Under the pieces are notes generated by a model. The model searched no databases and had not been told where the DNA came from. It was given only the letters and a program-made list of their open reading frames with translations. From assembly GCA_018398815.1 (NCBI GenBank), contig CM031604.1, forward strand, positions 51,645,762 through 51,709,761: a DNA stretch of 64,000 nt, in the 5' to 3' direction. Within the stretch, counting starts at the first letter, position 1. Every line of letters begins with the position of its first letter. This stretch comes from Conus ventricosus (lineage: Eukaryota; Mollusca; Gastropoda; Neogastropoda; Conidae). This document shows, piece after piece, positions 11,801-23,450 of this stretch. The position numbers and the translations under genes are program-made.

Positions 11801-14800
11801 TCGCCCCACAAGGTAAGACATCTTGTTTCTACGCATGCTGATGATGACATGAATGAAGAACCCGGAACATTCAGCGATGAAAGCGTTGTACACTGTATCC
11901 AGCAGATACTCTCCCAAATCACCAGTAGTACAGGCGTGTATCTTCAATACCAAGTCAAGTTCATTGTGGACACAGGGGCGACCGTGAACATTCTAGATTA
12001 TGACACATACACCAGAGTGTGCCCAAATGTCCAGCTGTATGGACCATGTCCCCAATTTTTCCTTACGGCATGACCACCTCTCTTCGTGTGAAAGGTTACT
12101 TCACCACTGACATTGAGTTCAACACTCACAGCCAGAGAACCACTTTCTATGTTGTGAAAGGTGACAAACCCAACCACAATCTCCTCAGCTCCCCCACAGC
12201 TCAGGCACTACACATGATACAGTTTGCTTTCTCAACCTCCACTCCCAACACCCCTTTCCAACAGCAGTATCCTTTGCTCTTTAGTGAGGGAACCGGAAAA
12301 ATCGAGGGTGTGGAAGTAAAGCTCCATATTGACAAGTCTAAACAACCCATCATGCAGAAGCATAGACGCATACCGTTTCATGTTCGCAAAGACGTCGAGC
12401 GTGAGCTTGAGAGACTTGAAAAAGACGACATCATCGAGAACGTTGACGGTCCTACTCCATGGGTCAGCCCTACTGTAACAGTTCCAAAGAAAAATGGAGG
12501 GGTCAGACTATGTGTAGATATGAGAGAGGCCAATAAAGCAATCAAACGCGAGAAACATCCATGCCAACACTAGATGACCTCATTGCCGATCTGAACGGCT
12601 CCACAGTTTTCAGTAAACTGGACCTTTCCGGTGCATACCACCAACTCGAACTGGCTGAAGATTCTCGATACATTACCACTTTCAGCACGCATGTAGGTCT
12701 ACGCCGGTACAAGCGTCTACTTTTCGGCGTCAACACAGCGTCCGAAATCTTCCAAAATGCTATTGCAGAACTTTTGCAAGATATCCCAGGTGCCCGCAAC
12801 CTTTCTGATGACATCATAGTACACGGGAAAACCCAAGCAGAGCATGATGAGAGCCTGAAGGCAACACTGAAGAGGCTCAGTGATAGAGGAGCCAAACTGA
12901 ACAAGGACAAGTGTGTTTTCTCAGTACACCAACTCACATTCTATGGACACGTATTTGGTCAGAATGGAGTATCGCCAGACCCAGAGAAGATCAGAACGAT
13001 CGTCGATACGCCAGCCCCAACGTCCGTTGCAGAAGTAAGGTCCTTCCTAGGCATGTGTCAGTATGTTGCCAGGTTTATCCCCGGCTACGCAACCACCACA
13101 GAACCACTGAGGAACCTGACAAAGAAGGACACAACCTGGAAATGGGGAAACCAAGAACAACAAGCTTTCGACAAGCTGAAACAGACACTCGCAGGTGCAC
13201 ATGTCATGGCTTATTTTGACACTAGTAAGCCTACTGAAGTCATTGTTGATGCCAGTCCAACAGGTCTTGGAGCCATCCTGACCCAGAACGGAAAAGTGAT
13301 TTGTTATGCAAGTCGCGCTCTCACCCCACTGAACAGCGCTACTCTCAGACCGACCGTGAGTTCCTCGCTATCGTGTACGGTGTTGTACATTTTCATCTGT
13401 ACCTGTTTGGCTCACGTTTCCGGGTGACAACTGATCACAAGCCACTCATTGGAATCATGAACAGTCAGAAGCCTACTACGGCCAGGATGGAGAGATGGCG
13501 TTTGCGGCTCATGTCATACGAGATGGATCTCGTATACACCCCAGGAAGAGACGATCGAAATCCTGCCGACTACATCAGTCGACATCCCCAAGACACACCA
13601 CGTTGTGAAAATTCTGGTGAAGAGTACATTTGCTACATCGCAAAAAAACACTGTCCCAAGTCCATGACATTGGAAGAAGTGAAAACCGCAACACAAAGTG
13701 ACCAAATCCTCCAGAAAGTGATGGTTGCTGTACAAACTGGAAAATGGAATGACAAAGACGTAGAGAACTTTGCCCGTTTCAGAGATGAACTTTCAGTCCA
13801 TGACGGCCTTGTCCTCAGAGACCATCGCCTCATAGTTCCCTCAAGTCTTTAAGTCAAAGCCATCAGTATTGCTCACCAGTCCCACCAAGGAATCGTGAAG
13901 ACAAAACAGTGTATTCGTGAGAAAATCTGGTTTCCTGGAATGGACAGGCTAGTTGAGGACACTGTGAAAGCTTGCATTCCCTGCCAAGCATCATACCCCG
14001 GTCCCAAGACTCGTGAACCCATCATTCCCACCCCATTTCCTTCCGAACCATGGAGTTCACTTGCAGTCGATTTTGCTGGACCATTCCCTTCCGGTGATTA
14101 TCTGATGGTAGTCATCGATGAACATAGCAGATTTCCAGAAGTAAAGATCATTTCCTCAACTTCATCATCTACTGTCCTCCCACATCTTGAAGAAATCTTT
14201 TCCCGTCAGGGCATACCCAAAACTGTGAAGACAGACAATGGACCTCCCTTCAATGGCCAAGACTTCACTAACTTTGCCAAGGAGTTTGGTTTTCATCATC
14301 GCAAAATATCCCCACTCTGGCCTGAGGCAAATGGTGCGGCAGAACGCTTCATGGCCTCACTCAACAAGACCATTCGAGCCTCATCAGCAGCAAACCTCAA
14401 CTGGAAGACTGAGCTTCAGGCTTTTCTCCGGCTGTACAGAGCAACTCCCCATGCCTCCACAGGCATACCTCCCTTCGAAGCTCTTACAGGCCGCAAGATG
14501 AACATTGGACTACCAAGCCCCACCACCCCACTCATCCCAAATTCCCCGAACACCCGCATTGCTCATAATGACACTGTGAGCAAACAGAAGATGTCTGCCT
14601 ACGTTGACCAACGACGACACACCAAACAGTCAGGTCTCCAACCAGGTGACCAGGTGCTTGTGCGACAGCCCAAGAAGAACAAACTGTCCACCCCTTTCTC
14701 TCCCAATCCTTACATGGTCACCCAGAAGAAGGGCAGCATGGTCACCGCCAAGCGTGGTAACAACACCATCGTCAGGAACTCCTCATTCTTTAAACCCATC

Positions 14801-15193
14801 CAGGGCGTGCCACCCAAACTCTTCGAGGAGGAGGAAGAAGAGGAAGAAGATGATCCAGTGTGCCCAATGACAATACCAAACCCTTCTTGCACTGATCCGG
14901 AATCGCAACAACGACCTGCACCAGCTGCAGTCCAGACACCCAGAGCTGCATCAACTCAACCAAGTCCTGTGATGTCAACTCCAGCCAGACCTTCAGGAAG
15001 TCCGTACCACAACACTGCATACCTCGACGCCGACACCGACACAGGCTGTACCTGGTTCTGCGTTCAGACCAGCCCGGCAGCGCAAGCTTCCAGCCTACCT
15101 GAAGGACTACGATACAACTTGACAACTCGACTTAGCAAACGGACGATCACAGACGTTAGCTTATACAATCACTGCAGTCTGACTAAAACATGA
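11801..15193 (+). pseudogene. pol of Mag-like element (protease, RT, RNase H, integrase; broken)
   Basis: The protease carries FIVDTGATVNIL (about 11960). A frame change near 12050 leads into RT at 12019-12573 (TVPKKNGGVRLCVDMREANK). A second near 12555 leads to the RT palm (FSKLDLSGAYHQLELAED, then NLSDDIIVHG holding the catalytic DD). RNase H follows (EVIVDASPTGLGAILTQNGK, then TDREFLAIVYGV after a frame change near 13335). The integrase has an HHCC finger interrupted by an in-frame TAA at 13850-13852, then core residues in VDFAGP, KTDNGPPF and the Glu of EANGAAERF. A Glu-rich run (14825-14850) and a C-terminal tail end at 15193. The frameshifts make this a pseudogene unless they are sequencing errors. 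Confidence 0.9.
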
Positions 15194-15576
15194 CGACAAG
15201 TGATCTGTATGCGAGTGGATGTGAGAAGATTAGGGAATGTCAATATTTTCTGTACAGAAATATGTTTCACCCAAGCTCACGAATGAAACTCCCAACACGT
15301 CAATCTAGATATGATCATGGAAAAAAAAAATGAGAGTGAAGTGAGAAACAAATTGACTGAACCCATTGACACTGTTGGAACTGCTAATAAGAAAATCTAC
15401 AAGTTCATTATGAGAACACTAATTCAGTGGATTCTGTCCTATAATTTTGAAAGAACTCTTGATATTCAAAAAAAAAAAAATGTGAACAGTTTTTGTGTTG
15501 AGTTTAATTACATGACAGTGATATGAGTGTTTACTATTTAGTCAGTTTATTCATTTGAAAAAAGAAAAGTTATTCG

Positions 15577-15786
15577 AAGGTAAGGAGGAATGTTGTGTTC
15601 ATGCTTCTCATACGAGATTTGTATAAGAAGTCATCTTGGTTCTGTTTTCCCATAATCCTTTGGGTAAGAGTGGGGTCCGCCATGATGTTCAGTTGATGAG
15701 TACGAAGTAAAATATATACCCTCCATACAGTGTTTTGTTGCTGTGGACGAGCTCTACAGGCGTACATATGCCACACATACACAACA
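15577..15786 (+). repeat. Polypurine tract and 3' LTR of the Mag-like element
   Basis: The purine-rich run AAGGTAAGGAGGAA (15577-15590) abuts the 3' LTR (15591-15786), as expected for plus-strand DNA priming. The region 15194-15576 between pol and this tract is non-coding. Confidence 0.85.
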
Positions 15787-15877
15787 GTGTTGTCCAGCGT
15801 ATATTGATCAGAGCAGATATCAATGAACACCACGGGACTGACCAGGGGGAGAGGCGCAGTATTTCTGGTGGGCTGCC

Positions 15878-16361
15878 TGACGACGACTTCATATCGATTG
15901 CTCTCTGGTGCTGGGGCATCAAACCTGACGACGACTTCATATCGATCGCTCTCTGGTGCTGGGGCATCAAACCTGACGACGACTTCATATCGATCGCTCT
16001 CTGGTGCTGGGGCATCAAACCTGACGACTTCATATCGATCGCTCTCTGGTGCTGGGGCATCAAACCTGACGACGACTTCATATCAATCGCTCTCTGGTGC
16101 TGGGGCATCAAACCTGACGACGACTTCATATCGATCGCTCTCTGGTGCTGGGGCATCAAACCTGACGACGACTTCATATCGATCGCTCTCTGGTGCTGGG
16201 GCATCAAACCTGACGACGACTTCATATCGATCGCTCTCTGGTGCTGGGGCATCAAACCTGACGACGACTTCATATCGATCGCTCTCTGGTGCTGGGGCAT
16301 CAAACCTGACGACGACTTCATATCGATCGCTCTCTGGTGCTGGGGCATCAAACCTGACGAA
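15878..16361. repeat. 48-bp minisatellite, ten copies, open on both strands
   Basis: Ten nearly identical copies of a 48-bp unit (GACGACGACTTCATATCGAT, then CGCTCTCTGGTGCTGGGG); the fourth copy lacks one GAC. The unit length is a multiple of three and lacks stops in several frames. The plus strand therefore reads a 16-residue repeat (DDDFISIALWCWGIKP) within 15735-16421, and the minus strand reads MPQHQRAIDMKSSSGL repeats within 15689-16351. No splice or promoter evidence is seen, so I treat it as a repeat and not a gene. Confidence 0.9.
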
Positions 16362-16916
16362 CTTGGATGTGCATGTGTTCGAGACAGCAGAAATGAGCGG
16401 CGTGGGGGTAATGTTTACTGAGAGGCATAAAAGATGAGGCAGAAAATATTAAGTGCTACAGCAACGAAGGGTAACACAATCATTACAGCACAGCAGCAAA
16501 AGCCAATTACAAAAAATCATCACTTATAACTGTACTGGTGATTACATACATCGTCAATGATGTAAAGTCTATATTTGGACACACAGTCAAAAGTAAAACG
16601 CTATTCAAGAAGTAAAACGGTAAAAGACCAGGTGCATGGCTCGACTGGTTAGAGCTCTTTAACGTCATCTTCTTACACTCTGTTCATCATCATGAAAAAA
16701 GCTTTTACTATGTATTGTTGCAGTGGGTTAAACTGACCCAACAGGTGAATGATAAGCACAGTTACCCGTTTCAGTGTTGGTATTACAGCCCAGCCGACAA
16801 GGGGCCTTTCAGGCCGCTCACCACACATCTTTGAACGAGAAGTGTCATGCCGAAAGCAACCAGCACAACAGTTAGTTTTAAAGTGAAACCTGACTGCAGG
16901 CGGAAACTGAAACAAA

Positions 16917-17171
16917 CTTAATTAGCCACATCGTTACGGCGCGCAAGACTACACCGTGCTGACAGCGCCAATAAACAGACTTAATTAGCCACATCGTTAC
17001 GGCGCGCACAGACTACACCGTGCTGACAGCGCCAATAAACAACTTAATTAGCCACATCGTTACGGCGCGCAAGACTACACCGTGCCGACAGTGCCAATAA
17101 ACAAACTTAATTAGCCACATCGTTACGGCGCGCAAGACTAACACCGTGCTGACAGCGCCAATAAACAGACT
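16917..17171. repeat. ~62-bp tandem repeat, four copies
   Basis: Four copies of a unit containing ACTTAATTAGCCACATCGTT, CGGCGCGCA and CCGTGCTGACAGCGCCAATA, differing by small indels. It is followed by a CA microsatellite. Confidence 0.9.
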
Positions 17172-17203
17172 TGTAAATTCAAGAATCGGATGTTCGCACT
17201 CGC

Positions 17204-17216
17204 ACACACATGCACG

Positions 17217-17277
<61 letters not shown>

Positions 17278-17285
17278 GCGCGCGC
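17204..17285. repeat. CA microsatellite with CG-rich edges
   Basis: Long (CA)n run bordered by CGCGCG on both sides, a potential Z-DNA-forming sequence. Confidence 0.9.
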
Positions 17286-19160
17286 AATATTATCCTGAAT
17301 CGTACATTTTAACTTTCTTCCGTCTTGTCTGCATACATTCATGCGTAAATACTACAAGTGCGAACTGTGGCGATTCGTTTTGCAAGTCACTTTAAATAAA
17401 ATCTTCGCATAGGCTCGGCAATGACCGTGTTTATGTGGCAGACATGGCCACGAGCTGTCGCTCACTCGTTGACGTTGACAGCAACAAAATAATAAGACAA
17501 CGCAACACGTGTTTCCACGTCGTAAAAAGATGCGGCTCTTTCCTCGCACGTTCATACTATATTCATTAGTGTGTGTGTGTGTGCGAGAGAGAGAGAGAGA
17601 GCTAGTGTGCGTGTGTTGGTTGGTCTTCAGCTTAACGTTGCTTCACTAAAGGCGACATTAGATAAGTACGTCCTAATTTACACACAGAAACGCGCGCACG
17701 CGCGTGCACACACATACACACAACCATGCACTCGCACACAAAGAAATTTTTTTTTTTAAAGGAGGGGGTGTAATAGAGGTGGACTAGTCAAAAAGTGCTG
17801 TAGAGTGTGGCAAGTGCGCACGCGCGATTGCGTGTGTGCGCACGCGCGTTTACATGACTGCGTGTTAAAAGACATGTTTGAGAAAGCAGCCTCAAAAAGT
17901 ATAGATCAGTGTGGACCAGTCACAAATTTCCTTGGTATTTAAGCAATACGGGAACGAACTGTTTCATTTGGTTACAAGAAAAAAAAGATGTGTGTGTGTG
18001 TGTTTGTATGTACGGAATTTTTTTTTTTGTTTACCTGGTTGGAAGGCGTCCGTTTCCTTTCTATATAGCACAGATGGTTATTTAAACTCCCCCCCCCCCC
18101 CCCTTTTTTTTTTTTTCTCTCCAGATTTTCAGTAATCACTGTCGGTCAGTTTTTCTACGTGCTTTGAAGCTAATTCCATGCACATGACTAAAATAAAATG
18201 GACCATAGCTTTCGCGTAATAATGGTAAACGGTGAAACTGAACTCACTCTGAACAACATTTTGCCTCCCTTCTGCCACTCCCTCTTCGCTGTTATGTCAA
18301 CTTGGTCAAAGTAAATTGAACGAGGAATCCTCCAGAATTTGATCTCTGTATCCTGTTAACATTACTGAAAAAGAATTAAGCGACTGCTTTCGATGATCAT
18401 TTCAGGTCGTGTCTATTTGTAATTTCAGAGACTGGAATGCCCGGACAACTGGTTCAGAATGAACACAGAATAGGACTTGGACTTATTTTCCTAAACTTGA
18501 GGTTGTTTTTTTTTCACTAAGCCATCAGAATCGAAGTTAGGCCAAACTGCGGCCGCAGATTGACATGTTTGATCCAATAGAAAAGAAAAGGGGGGTGGGG
18601 GGGGGGGGGGAGATTAAAAACTATTTTCAATTCAGATATTAAGAACGCTAAAACCTGCACGTATCTCCATTGTAAATTAATCCGTAAATGTTCTTTATGA
18701 TCAGGATGCTTGTCTTCAATGCGGGATCTGACATGACTTTCTAATTTAAGATACATATGAAAAAAATATGAAATTGAGCTCTGAAGTTCCAAAAAATGGT
18801 ATAGGAACGAAAAATAGCACAATTAACGAGTCTTCATTCTCCTAACAGAAATATTAAGCTGAAAGAGTACCCGGAATGAAACGGGACTTCACGTGCTTAG
18901 GAAAACAATGTGTGCGAACGCGATAGGGCAGTGCAATACATAACATCACTCAGAAAGCCCAGTGTAGAGGAGTACGGCAGGAAATGTGTTGTTATACATG
19001 CACAAAAGTTGTAGGCCTACCCTAAGCAATTATCACTCGCGCGCGGGCAGTTTGCATGCGTGTCGAAAACGAAAAGGTTTGGTAGGTCTGACAGATAGTT
19101 TTATTTTGGAACCCGAGTGTGGGTTTCCCAGTTATTAAATCTGAACATCACAGAAATCCA
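17286..19160. other. Non-coding interval
   Basis: No gene is recognised. It holds short GT/GA runs (17570-17602), a CG/CA-rich stretch (17690-17730), a poly-C/poly-T tract (18089-18118) and a G-tract (18591-18611). The open frames here are short and without recognisable domains. Confidence 0.6.
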
Positions 19161-19162
19161 CT

Positions 19163-19164
<2 letters not shown>

Positions 19165-19195
<31 letters not shown>

Positions 19196-19250
19196 GTGTG
19201 TGTGTGTATGTGCGCGCGTGCGTGCGTGCGCGTGTAAGAGAGAGATGGAC

Positions 19251-19301
<51 letters not shown>

Positions 19302-19368
19302 ACACAGAGACAGAAAGAGTCGAGTGTATATGTCGTCAGTGTGTTTGACCGTGTGTGTGTGTGTTTGA

Positions 19369-19409
<41 letters not shown>

Positions 19410-19953
19410 GCGGTATGCGTGTATTCCAGTGTGTGTCACGAAACTGAAACGTAAACTGTGTACACGTACACGTGAATGTGCACAATATGTGTGCGTGCGT
19501 GTGTATGCGTTCGTGCGCGTGCATGCGTGGTGCAATATGTGTTAAAATGCGCATGTGTGTGCTCAAGTGTGTGTCTTGAGAGAGAGAGCGAGAGCAAAGA
19601 GAGAGAGAGAGAGTTTAGGTCAAACAAGATAAACACATGTTCAATAACCGAGTTTGCAGAACACGAGAGAAACCTGACAGAGTAATATCATCTAGTGATG
19701 ACGGTAATCAATGAGCGCTTTGAACTCTGTCTTTACAGAAAAAAAATTAAACGATTTACTGAATAAACTGTGTCATGTAAAATCACGTTCACAAATACTT
19801 CTCTACTAGCAGAGCCACCAGTTCACAGCGGATGAGACAAGACAAGACAAGACAAAATTCTTTATTTACGAGGATAATAGATACGCACTGACGCGCTATT
19901 TTACATCCAGTCCTCGCCATGAGTAGGGACTACAACATGCAATGAAATGAAAT

Positions 19954-20003
<50 letters not shown>

Positions 20004-20021
20004 CGAGAGCGAGAGAGAGAC
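19165..20021. repeat. Cluster of GT and GA microsatellites
   Basis: GT runs at about 19165-19210, 19350-19410 and 19955-19987 are each followed or interrupted by GA runs (19240-19300, 19578-19614, 19987-20018). These explain all repetitive open frames in this stretch. Confidence 0.9.
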
Positions 20022-20055
20022 GGAAAGGGGTGGGGTGGGGCGCCACGAATATGTA

Positions 20056-21562
20056 TACCGAGAGGCAATGAAAACGCAATCCCCATTTCGTCCCCGAAAA
20101 ATGTCACCTCAGCCAAAATAATGTGAATTATGCACGAGGCATGCAACCTAGCACGCGTAGGCCCCCTATGTTGTATTGCGACGATCTGTATTGACAGGCA
20201 CAGTTGGGTTCATGACGTCATGAGTAAACCACTCCAACACATCTTTTACTGATAACTGCAAAACACGTGCAACACAGGCATACTGTGATTGCATGCAAAC
20301 AGCCCATGACTGTCCCCTATAAAAACACACATTGGCGTTTTACTGACACTCGTACGCACCATGCCGCGGTTAACTACAGACCAGAGAAATCAAGCCATTG
20401 GCATGCTGAGGGCAGGCACTGCTCACATCAGGGCCGCACAACATTTCAATGTACACCCATCAACCATAACCCGCCTTGCGACTGGGCACCAAAACACTGG
20501 AAGTGTAAACGACCGTCCACGCCCAGGCGTCCAACGTGTGACGACGGCACGACAGGACCGCTACATTGTCACGCAGCACCTCCGGAATCGTTTCCAGCCA
20601 GCTGCACAAACAGCCCGCAACACTATTGGGACTAGAGAAAGACCAATCAGCAGCCGTACCGTGCGTCGGCGTCTGGCAGCAGCAGGGCTACGGGCACGTC
20701 GACCATACCAAGGTCAGATCTTAACCCATCGCCATCAACTAGCACGCCAGCGATGGGCTGCCGCAGGTGGCTTTCTGGGGAACAGGGTTTGGGGGAATGT
20801 TGTTTTTTCGGATGAATCCCGGTTCAATGTCTTTCCCGGATGGCCGTGATCGTGTGTATCGACGTCAGGGTGAACGTTTTGCGCAACCCTGTGTCATTGA
20901 GCGAGATCGTTATGGGGGTGGAGGGGTAATGGTCTGGGGTGCCATAAATGCTCAATTTCGATCGGAGCTTGTGTTTGTGCCAGGCAACTTGACGGCAAGG
21001 CGTTATATTGACACTGTTCTTGAGCCAGTTCTTCTTCCTCTCTGGAGACAGCATGGTGGCAACAGACTAGTGTTTCAGCAGGACAATGCTCGACCCCACA
21101 CAGCCGTTCTCACACGAAATTTCCTTCGGGACAGCAATGTGGATGTCATGCAGTGGCCCTCCGTGTCCCCAGACATGAATCCCATTGAACATTTGTGGGA
21201 CGAACTTGGACGACGTGTGCAAGGTCAGCAGAATCCCCCAACTACCGTTGCTGAGCTCACCCAAGCATTGCAGCATCACTGGAACGTGATACCGATCCGT
21301 ATCATCCGTCGTTTGTGCGCTTCAATGCCCCGACGTTTGCAAGCTTGTGTTCGTGCTCAAGGGGGACAGACCAGATATTGACAGTGTATTCCTTCTGTCG
21401 CGCCTAAATGGGCTTCACTTCAGGCGAATGTGCACCTGTTATAGGCAAACTAATGTACAGTGGTCGCACTTTTGTCACACGTATTTGCTTTGATGTGCGT
21501 TTGTTTCATTTCAATAAAATTGTCAGTTGACAATGGAATTGCGTTTTCTTTGCCTCTCAGTA
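20056..21562 (+). mobile_element. Tc1-type DNA transposon
   Basis: Inverted ends of ~28 bp (TACCGAGAGGCAATGAAAAC at 20056, and the reverse complement of TACTGAGAGGCAAAGAAAAC ending at 21562) are bordered by TA on each side. This matches the TA target duplication of Tc1/mariner. The ends enclose a single transposase gene on the plus strand. Total length ~1.5 kb is typical of an autonomous Tc1 element. Confidence 0.9.
20361..21381 (+). pseudogene. Tc1 transposase, DD34E, one frameshift
   Basis: From ATG 20361 (MPRLTTDQRNQAIGML) the protein has an N-terminal helix-turn-helix (about residues 5-50), a basic DRPRPG linker and the DDE nuclease. The three acidic residues are the first Asp in VVFSDESRFNVF, the second in FQQDNARPHT and the Glu of SPDMNPIEHLW, with 34 residues between the last two. 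The frame breaks once near 20845, where the first frame ends at 20849 and the rest continues in another frame to the stop at 21381. With the break it is about 340 residues, the usual Tc1 length. One frameshift is the only obvious damage. Confidence 0.9.
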
Positions 21563-22640
21563 TATATGGTTTCACTGATAGTAACAGAGGCATAACATTT
21601 AGCTTTGTACACAATACCCTCAAAAACACGGAAGCAGGTTAAACATAATGAATGCAAGTTCAGAAGCAACCATTACAAAATCCATTGTTTAAAACAGCAG
21701 CATCCATGACAATTGTAGCCGGGTGCTAACAGTGTTTGTTTTTATTTTGGTTACTTTTCGTGGATGAAAATGTTTTGTTCGAGAGTTATCTTCCCCTTAC
21801 CTCCCTTGGTCGAATCTCATTTATTTTATTGTGTAAATTCTTTAAATCATGAATACCTCAGAACCTACATAGTTGTATGTACGTCGCTAAAGTCACAAAA
21901 ATTAATGTATTTGATTCATTACAACCGTACTGGGCTGAGAAGCCCATATTTTCTCTAAACTGGTATTTCGCACGAGCAATCTTGGCGCCATTTTCAATTG
22001 TCTGTCGAATGAACATTGAATAATTCTTGATTTTACAAAAAGTAAGAGGAAAACCGAAAAATCTGAAGATGCATGTTAAAAGTAATGTCCATGAGCTCTC
22101 ATTTCGTATATCGCATGCTTACGATCTTTTCCGCACAGGCTTGCGACTATACGAAATGACTGACAGCGCCGGTCCCTTTAGCGAGTCGCCTTCTTTGTTT
22201 ACTGTCGGAGTTTTGATCTGAATTGTCGTTTCATGAACTTCGGACTTCTCGATCGAAATCTTGCTTATGACTCCATTTCTGTTATGAATACAACTGAAAA
22301 TGTGTAGAATTTATTATTTAACAGACCGTTTCAACAGAGTATTTTTCAGTTGAAAATTGTGTCAAAAGTGGGTGCCGACGGCCCAAGCGAAGTGGAAAGT
22401 CAGTTGTGTTTTCTAGTAATTTTTAATAACAGAATTCTCCACTTAGACACTGTCTCGGAAAATGAAAGTTATATGTATAAAAAGAGCAAGATGCCAGCTT
22501 TTTATTCATTACAAAACTATTTCACGCTGTTTAGTATTTTTCATCGAAATAAAGGAAAATATGACGTAAGCTTGTTAAAAGTGGCTTCACTCTGGGAGAT
22601 TAATCAGCAATGATTAAGTACAGGAACAAAATTGTCAAAT
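21563..22640. other. Non-coding interval
   Basis: AT-rich sequence without a recognisable gene, RNA or repeat. The short open frames at 21764-21958, 22027-22221 and 22350-22613 have no domain signature. Confidence 0.55.
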
Positions 22641-22679
22641 GTGACTTACTGCATTTTATTCCTTGTGTTCTGAGGTTTT

Positions 22680-23100
22680 CATCGATAGTAAATATGTGTT
22701 AATAGTCTGAACGGACAGCGAGCCAGACAACACTGAAGCCGCGATAGAAAACACAAATTTATGTTGGTTCCGGCCTCGCGAGGCTCGTTTCGTCTTCGGC
22801 ACCGTGGTGCTGGCTTTGCGGTCCGGTACGGTGTTATAAAAGTAGAGCGTGGTGTGAGAATGGAGCAGAGTGTTCCCCTAGAGTTCCATGATGTGAGCGG
22901 ACTGGCGTGAGAGGCAGAGAGAGAGTGCTCAGTGCGCTGAGTGCGTTCCTGGTTTGAGCCCTTGCCATGGGAGAGAAATAAAAGGAGAAAAACTGCTTCG
23001 TCCACTGTGTCTTCTTGACTGGCTGCTGTCCCTTGGTTCCTGCACTTCTCACCATCTGCCTGTCTTCACCTGCACACCCTTACCCCTCCACACCATCACA
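22680..23100 (+). mobile_element. Possible solo LTR
   Basis: The stretch contains a TATA-like TTATAAAAG (about 22836), a polyadenylation-like AATAAAAGG (about 22976) and a C/T-rich tail with CTTCTTGACTGGCTGCTG, in the spacing typical of a retroviral-type LTR. No internal region, second copy or clear target duplication was found, so boundaries are approximate. Confidence 0.35.
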
Positions 23101-23450
23101 CAATAATAAACCGTCCCGTCTCTCTCTCTCTCTCTCGAGCGCGCGCGATGCAATCAATCATGTCTGCTGTGGCATTAAAAGTTTGGTTTACACAACTGAA
23201 TTATGAAGATAAAGAACTCCTTGACCATGTGAATAGAGCTTAAACAACAATTCCACTTATTTACTTTATCTTATCAGCGACAGCTACAGATGCAGAAAAT
23301 GTGACAGTTACATGTTAACAGATCTTGGACACATGTAATTATGACGCAACCTACTTTAGCAAAGTTCAAAACATTTGGGACACCCCTTAAACAAAATCAA
23401 ACCAGTCTCAAATAAAATTCATGCCATATTCACTGCAAATACGGTATGTG

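Larger units (their letters stand above)
10567..15791 (+). mobile_element. Mag-like Ty3/gypsy LTR retrotransposon, full length, decayed
   Basis: The element has two LTRs (10572-10765 and 15591-15786) of 194 and 196 bp at roughly 96-97% identity, each with TG...CA ends. A 5-bp target duplication GTGTT flanks it (10567-10571 and 15787-15791). Gag, protease, RT, RNase H and integrase follow in standard Ty3/gypsy order on the plus strand, but frames change several times and one in-frame stop is present, so it is not functional as written. The primer site fits tRNA-Ser(GCT), which Mag-type elements use. The high LTR identity indicates a recent insertion, so some frameshifts may be assembly errors in homopolymers. 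Confidence 0.95.

Noticed and set aside
16417..16430. TACTGAGAGGCATAAAAG resembling a Tc1 inverted end
   Set aside because: Only ~13 bases match, with no partner end or target duplication nearby; could be chance.
20267..20635. Plus-strand 122-codon frame
   Set aside because: Shadow of the Tc1 transposase in another frame.
23015..23206. Short plus-strand protein
   Set aside because: Falls in the LTR-like C/T-rich tail and has no domain.
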